Assembly (NCBI GenBank): GCA_903831575.1
Contig: CAIKYB010000014.1
Coordinates: 1 to 38,780 of the forward strand
Direction of reading: 5' to 3'
Length of the DNA: 38,780 bases
Source: an uncultured Bacteroidota bacterium
GTDB taxonomy: Bacteria; Bacteroidota; Bacteroidia; Chitinophagales; Chitinophagaceae
The notes beneath the pieces are model-generated. The model was not told the origin of the DNA, did no database searches, and saw only the letters and a list, made by a program, of their open reading frames with translations. The stretch's first letter is position 1, and each line of letters begins with the position of its first letter. Shown here one piece after another: positions 9,372 through 17,137 of this stretch. Made by a program: the position numbers and the translations under genes.

Positions 9372-10406
9372 TTAATTAATAGCAGCGCTTACAAAAACAC
9401 TCAACCCTGCACGTAAGTATTGTTTATGCTTTTCTATGTTATTGATTTTTATTTTAACGGGAACACGTTGTGTAACTTTTACAAAGTTTCCGCTGGAATT
9501 ATCGGGAGGCAATAATGCAAACTTTGCACCAGTTGCATCGCTTATACTTTCAATGGTCCCGGTTATTTTTTCATTTGGGAAAGCATCAATTCTTAATTCA
9601 ACTTGTTTTCCAACACGAAAAGTAGCAATTTGATTTTCTTTAAAATTTGCAGTCACCCAATAAATACTGTCATTAACAATAGAAAATAATGGAGTTCCAG
9701 CTTGTACAAATTGACCAATCGTGATATTTTTCTTTCCTATTTTTCCTGAGGCTGGCGCGTAAATTTTAGTGTAAGAAATTTTTAATTTCGTTTCATTTAT
9801 TTTAGCGCTTTTGACATTTAAAAGGGCTGCATTTTTTTTAATGACAGCGTCTAAAACTGGAATTCTGCTTTGGGCTGCAGAAAGTTCGTTTTTATTGTTT
9901 TCGAAAAGTTTTTGGGCGGACTCGTAATTAAATTTGCTTTCATCTAATTGTTTTTGTGTGATGGCTTGATCTGCGAATAAATTTTTGTTTCTGTTATATT
10001 CTGTAGTGGCTTGTTGAAGTTTTACTTCGCCAACTGCAATAGTCCCTTTATTTACCTGTAAGGAGGTAATGGCATTTTGTAAACTAGCTTTTGCATTAAC
10101 CACATCAGCTGCGGCCTGAACAGAATCAGCTATCATTTCCGCCAACTGGCTTTGTAATTCTGCGTCATCCAACTCCACCAGAAATTGATTTTGACCAACA
10201 CTGTCGTAATCCTGTACCATTAAAGATTTCACATATCCGGCCGTTCTGGGTAAAATGGGAATAATTTGGGTTTCTATCTGAGCATTATCCGTAGTCTCAT
10301 GATTAAAATTGTAGGATAATTTTTTATAACCGAAAAATGCTGCAAATGCCAAAACAAGTATCAATATGATTTTTTTGATTATAGGTTTTTTATTCATTTC
10401 TGTCAT
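9372..10406 (-). CDS. emrA: HlyD/EmrA-type periplasmic adaptor subunit
   Basis: 344 residues. A single N-terminal membrane anchor (about residues 10-27, IILILVLAFAAFFGYKKL) is followed by the hallmark TTDNAQIETQIIPILPRTAGYV, the first half of the lipoyl-like domain. A long alpha-hairpin (about 75-195, Ala/Gln/Lys-rich) comes next, then the second lipoyl half (KISYTKIYAPASGKIGKKNITIGQFV) and a beta-barrel region (WVTANFKENQIATFRVGKQVELRIDAFPN). This is the classic EmrA/HlyD layout. It is the first gene of the minus-strand efflux operon. The ATG at 10406 is used; an in-frame ATG three codons later (10397) is equally possible because neither has a clear ribosome-binding site. No regulator gene (TetR or MarR) is adjacent. 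Confidence 0.93.
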   Translation of the reverse strand: MTEMNKKPIIKKIILILVLAFAAFFGYKKLSYNFNHETTDNAQIETQIIPILPRTAGYVKSLMVQDYDSVGQNQFLVELDDAELQSQLAEMIADSVQAAADVVNAKASLQNAITSLQVNKGTIAVGEVKLQQATTEYNRNKNLFADQAITQKQLDESKFNYESAQKLFENNKNELSAAQSRIPVLDAVIKKNAALLNVKSAKINETKLKISYTKIYAPASGKIGKKNITIGQFVQAGTPLFSIVNDSIYWVTANFKENQIATFRVGKQVELRIDAFPNEKITGTIESISDATGAKFALLPPDNSSGNFVKVTQRVPVKIKINNIEKHKQYLRAGLSVFVSAAIN

Positions 10407-10631
10407 AAGTTATAGTTGTGTTGTAGAAATATAGATTTTTTCTTATAAGAAATCAAATGGCAATGCAATATCGACATAAAGACTTAAATTCAAATAGAGT
10501 TCTGTAAGAATGATTTTTTTTAACTGAGTTAGATTTTTATCCTAATTATTAATACAAAAAATGCAACATATTAGTAACTAAAACTTCATATAATCGATAT
10601 TTTTAGTTCTAATAGTCTTGATTTTTTTTTA

Positions 10632-10639
10632 TAATTTTG
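10632..10639 (+). promoter_or_regulatory. Possible -7 promoter element (TAATTTTG)
   Basis: Exact match to TAnnTTTG, the -7 box known for Bacteroidota housekeeping sigma. No TTG occurs at the expected 17-23 base spacing upstream, so this is a weak candidate for the start of the polysaccharide transcript. It implies a leader of nearly 190 bases. Confidence 0.22.
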
Positions 10640-10723
10640 AAACAGTGAAAAATCTAATCGTATTTTAAAAATCTGATTCAACTATTTGATTTTATACAAA
10701 ATGGGTTTCACTATATTTTTTGC

Positions 10724-10747
10724 CTCAATTATCATCTCAATTATCAC
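10724..10747 (+). repeat. 12-bp tandem direct repeat, two copies
   Basis: CTCAATTATCAT (10724-10735) is followed at once by CTCAATTATCAC (10736-10747), 11 of 12 bases identical. It lies about 82 bases upstream of the acyltransferase start and may be a regulator site pair or replication slippage. Confidence 0.55.
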
Positions 10748-10828
10748 AGTAAAGGCTAGATCTGCATGATTTAGCATTAGCCAAATTGTAATTGAGAGTG
10801 GCAAAGCCGTGAGATCATTATAAACCAA

Positions 10829-11983
10829 ATGAACAAAAAAGCAGTTTATTTCCCGGGGCTAAATACAATTCGATTTTTAGCTGCTTTTATGGTTATCCTA
10901 TCTCATATTGAGGGCTTTAAAATTAGATTCAATCTCCCGATGTCTAATTTTATCCATAAAGCAAAAATGATAGAACAATTGGGCAGATTGGGAGTTATCC
11001 TATTTTTTGTACTCAGTGGTTTTCTAATCTCCTATTTACTATTAGTTGAAAAAGAAACCTTTCATACCATTGCAATACGAAAGTTTTATTACCGTAGAAT
11101 GTTGCGTATCTGGCCCCTGTATTATCTTTTATTGTTTTTAAGTTTAGTGGTTTTTCCTAATACTCATAGCATGCAAATACCTGGAACAGATTGGTTAACA
11201 AGGGAGGGTATCACTATCGGGGTTATTTTACTAAGCATCTTCTTTTTATCAAATGTTGCGACTATTATTTTTCCAAAAATCCCCTATTTTTTTTGTACCT
11301 GGTCTCTAGGAGTTGAGGAGCAGTTTTATTTGATATGTCCTTTCATTATAAAAAAGTTTAAAAATATCTCGCTTGTACTTTTTTCAATTATTATTTTTTA
11401 TCTATTAATAAAAGTAATTGCCTTTCCTTTTATTAAATTCAAATTGCATTATTGGAATAGTAATATGAATTTGCTCTTATGGATTTGGAATGATTTTTTA
11501 ATAGACACTATGGCAATAGGGGCACTTTTTGCTTATGCTTATTACAAAAAAAATAAAGTATTAAAATTCTTTTATAATCCAATAGTCTATACAATTGCAT
11601 ATTCATTGATTATTTTTATTTTCTTAAAACAAATTAATATCCCATATTTAACTAATGAGGTATTTGCATTTTTATTTGCAATTTTGATATTAAATGTATC
11701 AACTAATTATAAAAAAGCTAAGTTCTTTAATTTACCACTGTTCGATTACTTAGGAAAAATATCTTACGGTATCTATATGTATCATACTATATGTATTGTA
11801 ATTACGATCAAGTTGATGATACGATTCAATTTTTACAGCAATAGTTTTCTTTACATTGTTTGTGTAGCAACTACATTGGGGCTGTCAATGTTAAGCTATC
11901 ACTATTTTGAAAGCTATTTCTTAACATGGAAAAATAAATTTACTAAAGTTAAGAGCACAAATTCAAAATTAGAAGTACAATAA
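10829..11983 (+). CDS. Acyltransferase family 3 (OafA/YrhL-type) membrane protein
   Basis: 384 residues with about ten hydrophobic helices. Family motifs appear in order: NTIRFLAAFMVILSHIEGF (residues 8-26; the catalytic-type His is in SHIE), FFVLSGFLISYLLL (about 55-68), a basic RKFYYRRMLRIWPLYYLL (about 83-101), WSLGVEEQFYLICP (about 158-171) and the C-terminal SYGIYMYHT. These are the signature of inner-membrane O-acyltransferases that acetylate or acylate surface glycans using cytosolic acyl-CoA. It is the first gene of the plus-strand glycan locus, 30 bases ahead of the ABC permease, so the exported polymer is probably O-acylated. The acyl group and target sugar cannot be told. Confidence 0.9.
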   Translation: MNKKAVYFPGLNTIRFLAAFMVILSHIEGFKIRFNLPMSNFIHKAKMIEQLGRLGVILFFVLSGFLISYLLLVEKETFHTIAIRKFYYRRMLRIWPLYYLLLFLSLVVFPNTHSMQIPGTDWLTREGITIGVILLSIFFLSNVATIIFPKIPYFFCTWSLGVEEQFYLICPFIIKKFKNISLVLFSIIIFYLLIKVIAFPFIKFKLHYWNSNMNLLLWIWNDFLIDTMAIGALFAYAYYKKNKVLKFFYNPIVYTIAYSLIIFIFLKQINIPYLTNEVFAFLFAILILNVSTNYKKAKFFNLPLFDYLGKISYGIYMYHTICIVITIKLMIRFNFYSNSFLYIVCVATTLGLSMLSYHYFESYFLTWKNKFTKVKSTNSKLEVQ

Positions 11984-12013
11984 ATCCTTACTTTAATTGA
12001 AGAATAAAATCCA

Positions 12014-12877
12014 ATGCGATTAGAAAATAATACAAAATCAGAATGGACTGAAACTATTAAGTCTAAGCGCTCGTTTCTTGATCTGCGTTTTAAGGAGATT
12101 TGGGATTATAGGGATTTAATGTCTATGTTCGTTCGCCGCGATTTTTTAGCAACTTATAAGCAAACTATATTAGGGCCATTATGGTTCATCATTCAGCCGG
12201 TATTAACTACCTTAATGTTCACAGTTGTGTTTGGCAATTTTGCAAAAATTAGTACAGACGGATTGCCAAAAATATTGTTTTATTTAGCAGGGGTTACGAT
12301 TTGGAATTATTTCTCAGAATCATTCAATAAAACCTCTACTGTTTTTACTGCTAATGCTTCTATTTTTGGAAAGGTATATTTTCCAAGGCTTATTGTTCCT
12401 TTATCTATTGTTGCATCAGGCTTAATAAAGTTTGTTATTCAATTTGCTTTGTTCATAGCAGTATTAATTTATTTTCTACTAAAACCCAATTCACAAATTC
12501 ATCCTAATGCCTTTGCTTTGTTAACTCCATTGTTATTAATTTTGATGGCAGGCTTTGCATTAGGAACTGGAATTATTATAAGTGCAATGACAACTAAATA
12601 CAGAGATTTTAGCTATTTGGTTTCCTTTGGCGTAACCTTATTAATGTATGCGACACCTGTTATTTATCCTATAAGTTCACTCGCACCTAAATATAAATCA
12701 TTTGCATTAGCAAATCCACTAAGCGGAATTGTAGAAACCTTTAGATATGGTTGGTTGGGTAGCGGTACTTTTTCATGGGGGGCTTTAGAGTACAGCTTTG
12801 TTTTCATGTTTGTATTGCTGTTTATAGGAGTTTTGATTTTTAATAAAGTAGAGAGAACATTCATGGATACGGTTTAA
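12014..12877 (+). CDS. wzm: ABC-2 type polysaccharide export permease (Wzm-like)
   Basis: 287 residues. The N-terminal cytosolic segment ends with the family signature YRDLMSMFVRRDFLATYKQTILGPLWFIIQPVLTTLMF, in which FVRRDF...YK-x-x-LGPLW is diagnostic of TagG/Wzm/KpsM-like permeases. Six hydrophobic helices follow, with a cytosolic loop ending in MTTKYRDFSYLVSFGVTLLMYATPVIYP. Its partner ATPase starts 27 bases downstream. Together they would flip a lipid-linked, fully assembled glycan across the inner membrane. The pair is the main reason for reading this locus as an ABC-dependent O-antigen or capsule pathway and not Wzx/Wzy. Confidence 0.93.
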   Translation: MRLENNTKSEWTETIKSKRSFLDLRFKEIWDYRDLMSMFVRRDFLATYKQTILGPLWFIIQPVLTTLMFTVVFGNFAKISTDGLPKILFYLAGVTIWNYFSESFNKTSTVFTANASIFGKVYFPRLIVPLSIVASGLIKFVIQFALFIAVLIYFLLKPNSQIHPNAFALLTPLLLILMAGFALGTGIIISAMTTKYRDFSYLVSFGVTLLMYATPVIYPISSLAPKYKSFALANPLSGIVETFRYGWLGSGTFSWGALEYSFVFMFVLLFIGVLIFNKVERTFMDTV

Positions 12878-12904
12878 GTTTTTCTCGATTATCAATAATT
12901 ATAT

Positions 12905-14170
12905 ATGTCGTCATTATCAATAAAAGTTCAAGATCTTTCAAAACAATATCGCTTAGGTCAAGTAGGAACAGGAACGCTTAAACATGATCTTAATCGATTA
13001 TGGTATAGCATAAGAGGAAAGGAAGATCCGTATTTGAAAATTGGGGGAAGTAATGATAGAACAATAAAAGGAGAAAGCGATTACGCATGGGCGCTAAAGG
13101 ATATTAATTTTGAAGTTAAAAAAGGAGAGGCTTTGGGGATTATTGGTAGAAACGGAGCTGGCAAAAGCACTTTGTTAAAAATATTGAGTAAGATTACTTC
13201 CCCCACTACTGGAGAAATTAATATCAATGGTAGGATTGCAAGTTTATTGGAAGTGGGCACCGGCTTTCATCCTGAATTGACAGGCAGAGAGAATATTTTT
13301 ATGAATGGCTCTATATTAGGAATGAGAAAGTGGGAGATTCAAAAAAAGCTTGACGAAATAGTTGATTTTGCAGGAGTTGCTGCATATATAGATACTCCAG
13401 TAAAAAGATACAGTAGTGGTATGATTGTGCGTTTAGGCTTTGCCGTTGCAGCACATTTGGAGCCCGAAATATTAGTAGTTGACGAAGTGCTTGCAGTTGG
13501 AGATGCAGAATTTCAAAGAAAATGTATTGGCAAAATGAAAGAGGTAAGTTCTAATCAAGGAAGAACTGTCATTTTTGTAAGCCATAATCTTGGAGCTGTT
13601 GCTAGTTTATGCGAAACTGGATTATTGCTTCAAAATGGGAACTTGATTTGTGTATCTGATATTCAAGTAGCATTAGCTAATTACGCATCAATAAATTCAA
13701 ATGACATTAAATCTCTAGAAGAAGTAAATTTTAGGGGGCCCTTAATTCCTTTTTTACAATTTTTAAAAATAGAAATTAATAATTTAAATCCATTTAAAGA
13801 ATCAATACATATTTCACCAGAAAATGAAATTTCTATTGAATTAAAAATCTTTTCAAGTTGTATCAATCCTATAAGAATTACCTTCAGTATTTTCAAAGAA
13901 GGCCTTCGATTATTTAGTTTACATGATACACCCGAATGTGTTTTTCAAAAAGGAAATTTTATCTCAAAGTTTTCGCTTCCGGCATTTTTATTAAGACCAG
14001 GTATTTATACGGTGGGATTAGGAGCTTATTCAAAATCAGATGAATGGATATGGGATGACAATGTGTTTGATTTTGAAATTCTCAGCATTTTTGACGAAAA
14101 AAACGAACAAAAAAATTTTGGAATAATAAATATAAAAACCATTAGTTCTGCAGAAAGAATTTCTAATTAA
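12905..14170 (+). CDS. wzt: ABC polysaccharide exporter ATPase with C-terminal glycan-recognition-like domain (Wzt-like)
   Basis: 421 residues, longer than minimal export ATPases (~240-260). The nucleotide-binding domain has Walker A GRNGAGKST (81-89), signature YSSGM (169-173), Walker B ILVVDE (189-194) and H-loop His227. An N-terminal insertion (about 20-60) before the Walker A strand is usual for Wzt/TagH-like ATPases. After about residue 265 a beta-rich domain begins (FLKIEINNLNPFKESIHISP...), ending YTVGLGAYSKSDEWIWDDNVFDFEI, matching the Wzt C-terminal immunoglobulin-like fold. In characterised systems (E. coli O8/O9a) that domain binds the modified non-reducing end of the glycan and makes export depend on chain capping. 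It lies 27 bases after wzm and 3 bases before the GT32 gene. Confidence 0.93.
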   Translation: MSSLSIKVQDLSKQYRLGQVGTGTLKHDLNRLWYSIRGKEDPYLKIGGSNDRTIKGESDYAWALKDINFEVKKGEALGIIGRNGAGKSTLLKILSKITSPTTGEININGRIASLLEVGTGFHPELTGRENIFMNGSILGMRKWEIQKKLDEIVDFAGVAAYIDTPVKRYSSGMIVRLGFAVAAHLEPEILVVDEVLAVGDAEFQRKCIGKMKEVSSNQGRTVIFVSHNLGAVASLCETGLLLQNGNLICVSDIQVALANYASINSNDIKSLEEVNFRGPLIPFLQFLKIEINNLNPFKESIHISPENEISIELKIFSSCINPIRITFSIFKEGLRLFSLHDTPECVFQKGNFISKFSLPAFLLRPGIYTVGLGAYSKSDEWIWDDNVFDFEILSIFDEKNEQKNFGIINIKTISSAERISN

Positions 14171-14173
14171 AAA

Positions 14174-14956
14174 ATGATACCTAAAATTATTCATTATTGC
14201 TGGTTTGGAAAAAGTGAGATGTCCGCATTGGAATTAAAATGTATTGAAAGCTGGAAAAAATTTATGCCCGATTATACACTTATGTTATGGAACGAAGAAA
14301 ATAGTCCCATGAATGAGGCGTACATGAAGACCGCTTATGAAAATAAAAAATGGGCTAACTTGAGTAATTATACAAGATTATTTGCACTCCAGAAGTATGG
14401 CGGATGGTATTTTGACACAGATATTGAAGTTGTTTCATCTCCTAAGTTCAATAAATATAAAGAGAGCTGTTTTGTAGGCATCGAGACCAAGCCTCACGAA
14501 AAAAAATGTTTAGTGAATAATGCAGTCATTGCAGCTACACCTAATCATACTTTCATACATCAATGTTTCGAAAAAATAAAACAATATGATGGCTTAGAAC
14601 TCGCCAATTTAACATCACCCTTTTTAACCACTCAGGAGTTATCCAAAATTGGTTTTAAAGGTAAGCCCGGTAGTTATAAAGATGTTCGCGTTTTCCCAGC
14701 TGCTATTTTTTATCCATTGGCTTGGTATCAATTATTTTCTAAAAAATTAATAACTAAGCAAACATTTTGTATTCATCACTATAGTATTAGTTGGCTAAAC
14801 ATTAATAATTTTTCTAGTGAAGATCTTCGAATTCTGATCAAGAAAGAGGGATATTATGAAAGCGAGATAGAGAGATTGTTATCTGGAAGTATAACTTGGG
14901 TAGAATACATAAAAATTACTGGTAGATTTTTATTAAATAAAATAAAACCATTTTAG
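14174..14956 (+). CDS. GT32-like glycosyltransferase (DXD sugar-binding, OCH1/TcdA-type)
   Basis: 260 residues. It opens with MIPKIIHYCWFGKSEM, the classic start of GT32 and capsular alpha-sugar transferases ('IPKIIHQ-x-W-x-G'). W-K-K-F-M-P-D-Y then leads to KWANLSNYTRLFALQKYGGWYFDTDIEV (60-86), which carries the conserved Arg68 and the DXD metal/nucleotide-sugar motif DTD (81-83). A conserved His-His near HHYSISW follows about residue 200. It is a cytosolic enzyme adding one sugar to the growing glycan. It starts 3 bases after wzt and is likely translationally coupled. Donor and linkage are not predictable. Confidence 0.9.
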   Translation: MIPKIIHYCWFGKSEMSALELKCIESWKKFMPDYTLMLWNEENSPMNEAYMKTAYENKKWANLSNYTRLFALQKYGGWYFDTDIEVVSSPKFNKYKESCFVGIETKPHEKKCLVNNAVIAATPNHTFIHQCFEKIKQYDGLELANLTSPFLTTQELSKIGFKGKPGSYKDVRVFPAAIFYPLAWYQLFSKKLITKQTFCIHHYSISWLNINNFSSEDLRILIKKEGYYESEIERLLSGSITWVEYIKITGRFLLNKIKPF

Positions 14957-15067
14957 TTGCATGAAAGTTGTTCATGTGAGAATCACAAGTAGTTAATTTT
15001 ATTTCAAATAAATTTTCTAAAATAAATTAAGGTTAAGTAACATAAATCTTTTTAAAGAATACCATTA

Positions 15068-15958
15068 ATGTATAAAATTATTAATCTTGTACCTTTCGAG
15101 AAAAAAGAAAAATATTATCTCGATAAGCTTACTGATGTCAGTATATTAATAAAAACTCTTGAAAGGCCTGAGCAATTAATTAATCAACTTTACTCTATTA
15201 AAAAATATAAATTCAACGGCCCAATAATTATTGCAGACGATAGCAAAATTCCTTATAAAGAAAAAATACTTTCAATTTTTCCTGATTTAAATATTACTTA
15301 TATAAACCTTCCCTTCGATACGGGCACTGCAGAGGGGAGAAATAAAATGCTTGAACTTACACATACGACTTTTTTTGTACTTTGTGATGATGATTTTATT
15401 TTTGAGCCTCGTACACGTATTCCTGTCATGCGTAAACTTCTTTTGGAAAACAACCTAGATATTTTAGGCGGGGTATTCAGACAGTATAATTTAAAATCAA
15501 GAAAGGATAAATTGAAGTTTAATTTTTCCAAATGGTTGTTGAAATTTAATATTTTGCTTCCTGCAACCAATATTTTTGAATACCATGCCAGCTTTGATTT
15601 GGAGGGGTCTGTTTGCAGGATGAAAAAAGCACCTTATGAACCTCCATTCACCCTTTGCGATATGACACATAATTTTTTTATTGCAAAAACGGACAAAGTA
15701 AAATCATTCGGTGGATGGAATCCAATTTTAAAAGGTGGAGAGCATCAGAATTTTTTCATTCGAGCGAAATTGAATGATTTAAAAGTGGCAACTACACGTC
15801 AATGCGGAGTGATTCATGATAAATGGTCACTTACGCCTGTATTATTTAAAGAGCTGAGAGACAGAAGTCCGAAATATAAAAAATTAGCACTTCTTGAATT
15901 TAATATAGAACACATGGAAAATTATAAAGAAGTAATGAAAGAAGATTTTTTTTCATGA
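15068..15958 (+). CDS. GT12-like glycosyltransferase (homologue of animal beta-1,4-GalNAc transferase, GM2/GD2 synthase)
   Basis: 296 residues, GT-A fold. VSILIKTLERPEQLINQLYSIKK (24-46) and IIIADDSK (53-60) give the nucleotide-binding strands. FVLCDDDFIFEPRTRI (103-118) holds the triple-Asp metal site (107-109), followed by LDILGGVFRQ (130-139). Further on, DMTHNFFIAKTDKVKSFGGWNP and GGEHQNFFI occur. From memory, animal B4GALNT1 has [42 protein letters not shown] and HLEFF at the same places, a collinear match that ordinary GT2 enzymes lack. A likely role is transfer of an N-acetylhexosamine or related sugar. A 111-base gap precedes it, with no clear promoter. Assignment to the superfamily is firm; GT12-like is a good but unsearched call, and the donor sugar is inference. 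Confidence 0.8.
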   Translation: MYKIINLVPFEKKEKYYLDKLTDVSILIKTLERPEQLINQLYSIKKYKFNGPIIIADDSKIPYKEKILSIFPDLNITYINLPFDTGTAEGRNKMLELTHTTFFVLCDDDFIFEPRTRIPVMRKLLLENNLDILGGVFRQYNLKSRKDKLKFNFSKWLLKFNILLPATNIFEYHASFDLEGSVCRMKKAPYEPPFTLCDMTHNFFIAKTDKVKSFGGWNPILKGGEHQNFFIRAKLNDLKVATTRQCGVIHDKWSLTPVLFKELRDRSPKYKKLALLEFNIEHMENYKEVMKEDFFS

Positions 15959-15988
15959 TGCCTTAAGAATTAATATAGAATAGAGTAC

Positions 15989-17137
15989 ATGCCCCCACTT
16001 TTTTCAATAATTATACCATGTTACAATCAAGCAATTTATTTATCAGATTGTTTAGATTCGATTATAACTCAGTCGGAAGAGAATTGGGAAGCTATTATAA
16101 TCAATGACGGCTCAACAGACAACACCAATTTAATTGCAAAAGAATATTGCTTAAAAGATAGGAGGATTAAATATTTTGAAAAAAAAAACGGAGGGTTATC
16201 ATCAGCTAGAAATGAAGGAATAAAAAACGTTTCTGGAAGGAGAATTATTTTTATGGACTCAGATGATTATTTTTATCCAAATTGTTTTGCAGAGATAAAT
16301 AAGACTCTTACCCATACGATATCAGATGACTACTTGGTAGTAACCTATGGTTATAGTCATATTACTACTGACAAAAAAAAGGTATTACATTCTGTCGTTT
16401 ATCCCACTAATAGCCATCTGCTTCCCTCTCTTTTTTATGGCAATATTGGCCCCCCAAATTCTATTTGTGTTAGCAAATTGCTTTGTGATCATGCTGGATT
16501 CTTTGATGAGAATCTAAAAAGCGTTGAAGATTGGGATTATTGGTTGAGGGTTGCAAAATCTGGCGCTTTATTGAAGGAAATAAAACTCCCGTTAGTCTAT
16601 TATAGATATGTAAAAAACAGTATGAGCAGAAATGCATTTGTCATGTATGAAGCATTAAAAAAAGTGATAGATAGAAGTATAAAAAAAGACAATAGAATAA
16701 CAATTGAATCCGATTTAAATAAAAATTATAATATAGATACAACAAAAGTATTACAAGAGGCATTGATAAGATCATTAGGAGTGAGTATAATGCAAGGGAA
16801 AATTGAAGAGTCTGTAGAGTTGTTTAAAAAAGAAAGTAAAAAATTAATCGAAGAATATCAACCAGAAGAATATCAAATCATGTGCTCTTATCTTAGCTTT
16901 AGATATTGGTATTCTGAAAATGAGATTAATGAGATTATCATTAGTACAATACCAGAATTTATTTTGTTTTTTAAAAAAATTGGTTATTCCAATACCCGCA
17001 TAAAAAAAATCATATTTTTTATTTTTAATCAACATTTGTGTCACTTAAATAAATATAGATTTGGAAGTATTATCGGAACAATAATAAATGCCTTTATGAG
17101 GAGAGTTAAAACTCCTTTGTTTATAAAAATGGAATAA
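15989..17137 (+). CDS. GT2 family glycosyltransferase
   Basis: 382 residues. The N-terminal GT-A domain has FSIIIPCYNQAIYLSDCLDS (5-24), INDGSTDN (38-45), GGLSSARNEG (68-77) and the DXD-type MDSDDYF (89-95). ENLKSVEDWDYWLRVAKSG provides the ED catalytic-base region typical of inverting GT2 enzymes. About 150 residues of helical C-terminal extension follow, Lys/Ile-rich and without membrane segments. The gene holds a run of ten A at 16179-16188 (codons 64-67), a slippage-prone tract in the catalytic domain. The next gene starts directly after its stop codon. Sugar specificity is unknown. Confidence 0.9.
   Translation: MPPLFSIIIPCYNQAIYLSDCLDSIITQSEENWEAIIINDGSTDNTNLIAKEYCLKDRRIKYFEKKNGGLSSARNEGIKNVSGRRIIFMDSDDYFYPNCFAEINKTLTHTISDDYLVVTYGYSHITTDKKKVLHSVVYPTNSHLLPSLFYGNIGPPNSICVSKLLCDHAGFFDENLKSVEDWDYWLRVAKSGALLKEIKLPLVYYRYVKNSMSRNAFVMYEALKKVIDRSIKKDNRITIESDLNKNYNIDTTKVLQEALIRSLGVSIMQGKIEESVELFKKESKKLIEEYQPEEYQIMCSYLSFRYWYSENEINEIIISTIPEFILFFKKIGYSNTRIKKIIFFIFNQHLCHLNKYRFGSIIGTIINAFMRRVKTPLFIKME

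Larger units (their letters stand above)
10407..10828. promoter_or_regulatory. Divergent intergenic region between efflux operon and polysaccharide locus
   Basis: 422 AT-rich bases separate the minus-strand efflux operon from the plus-strand polysaccharide locus, so both promoters should lie here. The only good match to the Bacteroidota -7 consensus TAnnTTTG on the plus strand is TAATTTTG at 10632-10639, about 190 bases before the acyltransferase start, and it lacks a well-placed TTG -33 box. A 12-base tandem repeat sits at 10724-10747. I see no small gene. Confidence 0.5.

Noticed and set aside
10407..10500. A minus-strand promoter for the efflux operon.
   Set aside because: I searched for the reverse complement of TAnnTTTG and found no exact match close to the start codon.
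14961..14996. A short frame MKVVHVRITSS in the gap after the GT32 gene, resembling the first strand of a GT4 enzyme.
   Set aside because: Eleven codons are too few to tell from chance; no further GT4 motif follows before the gene at 15068.
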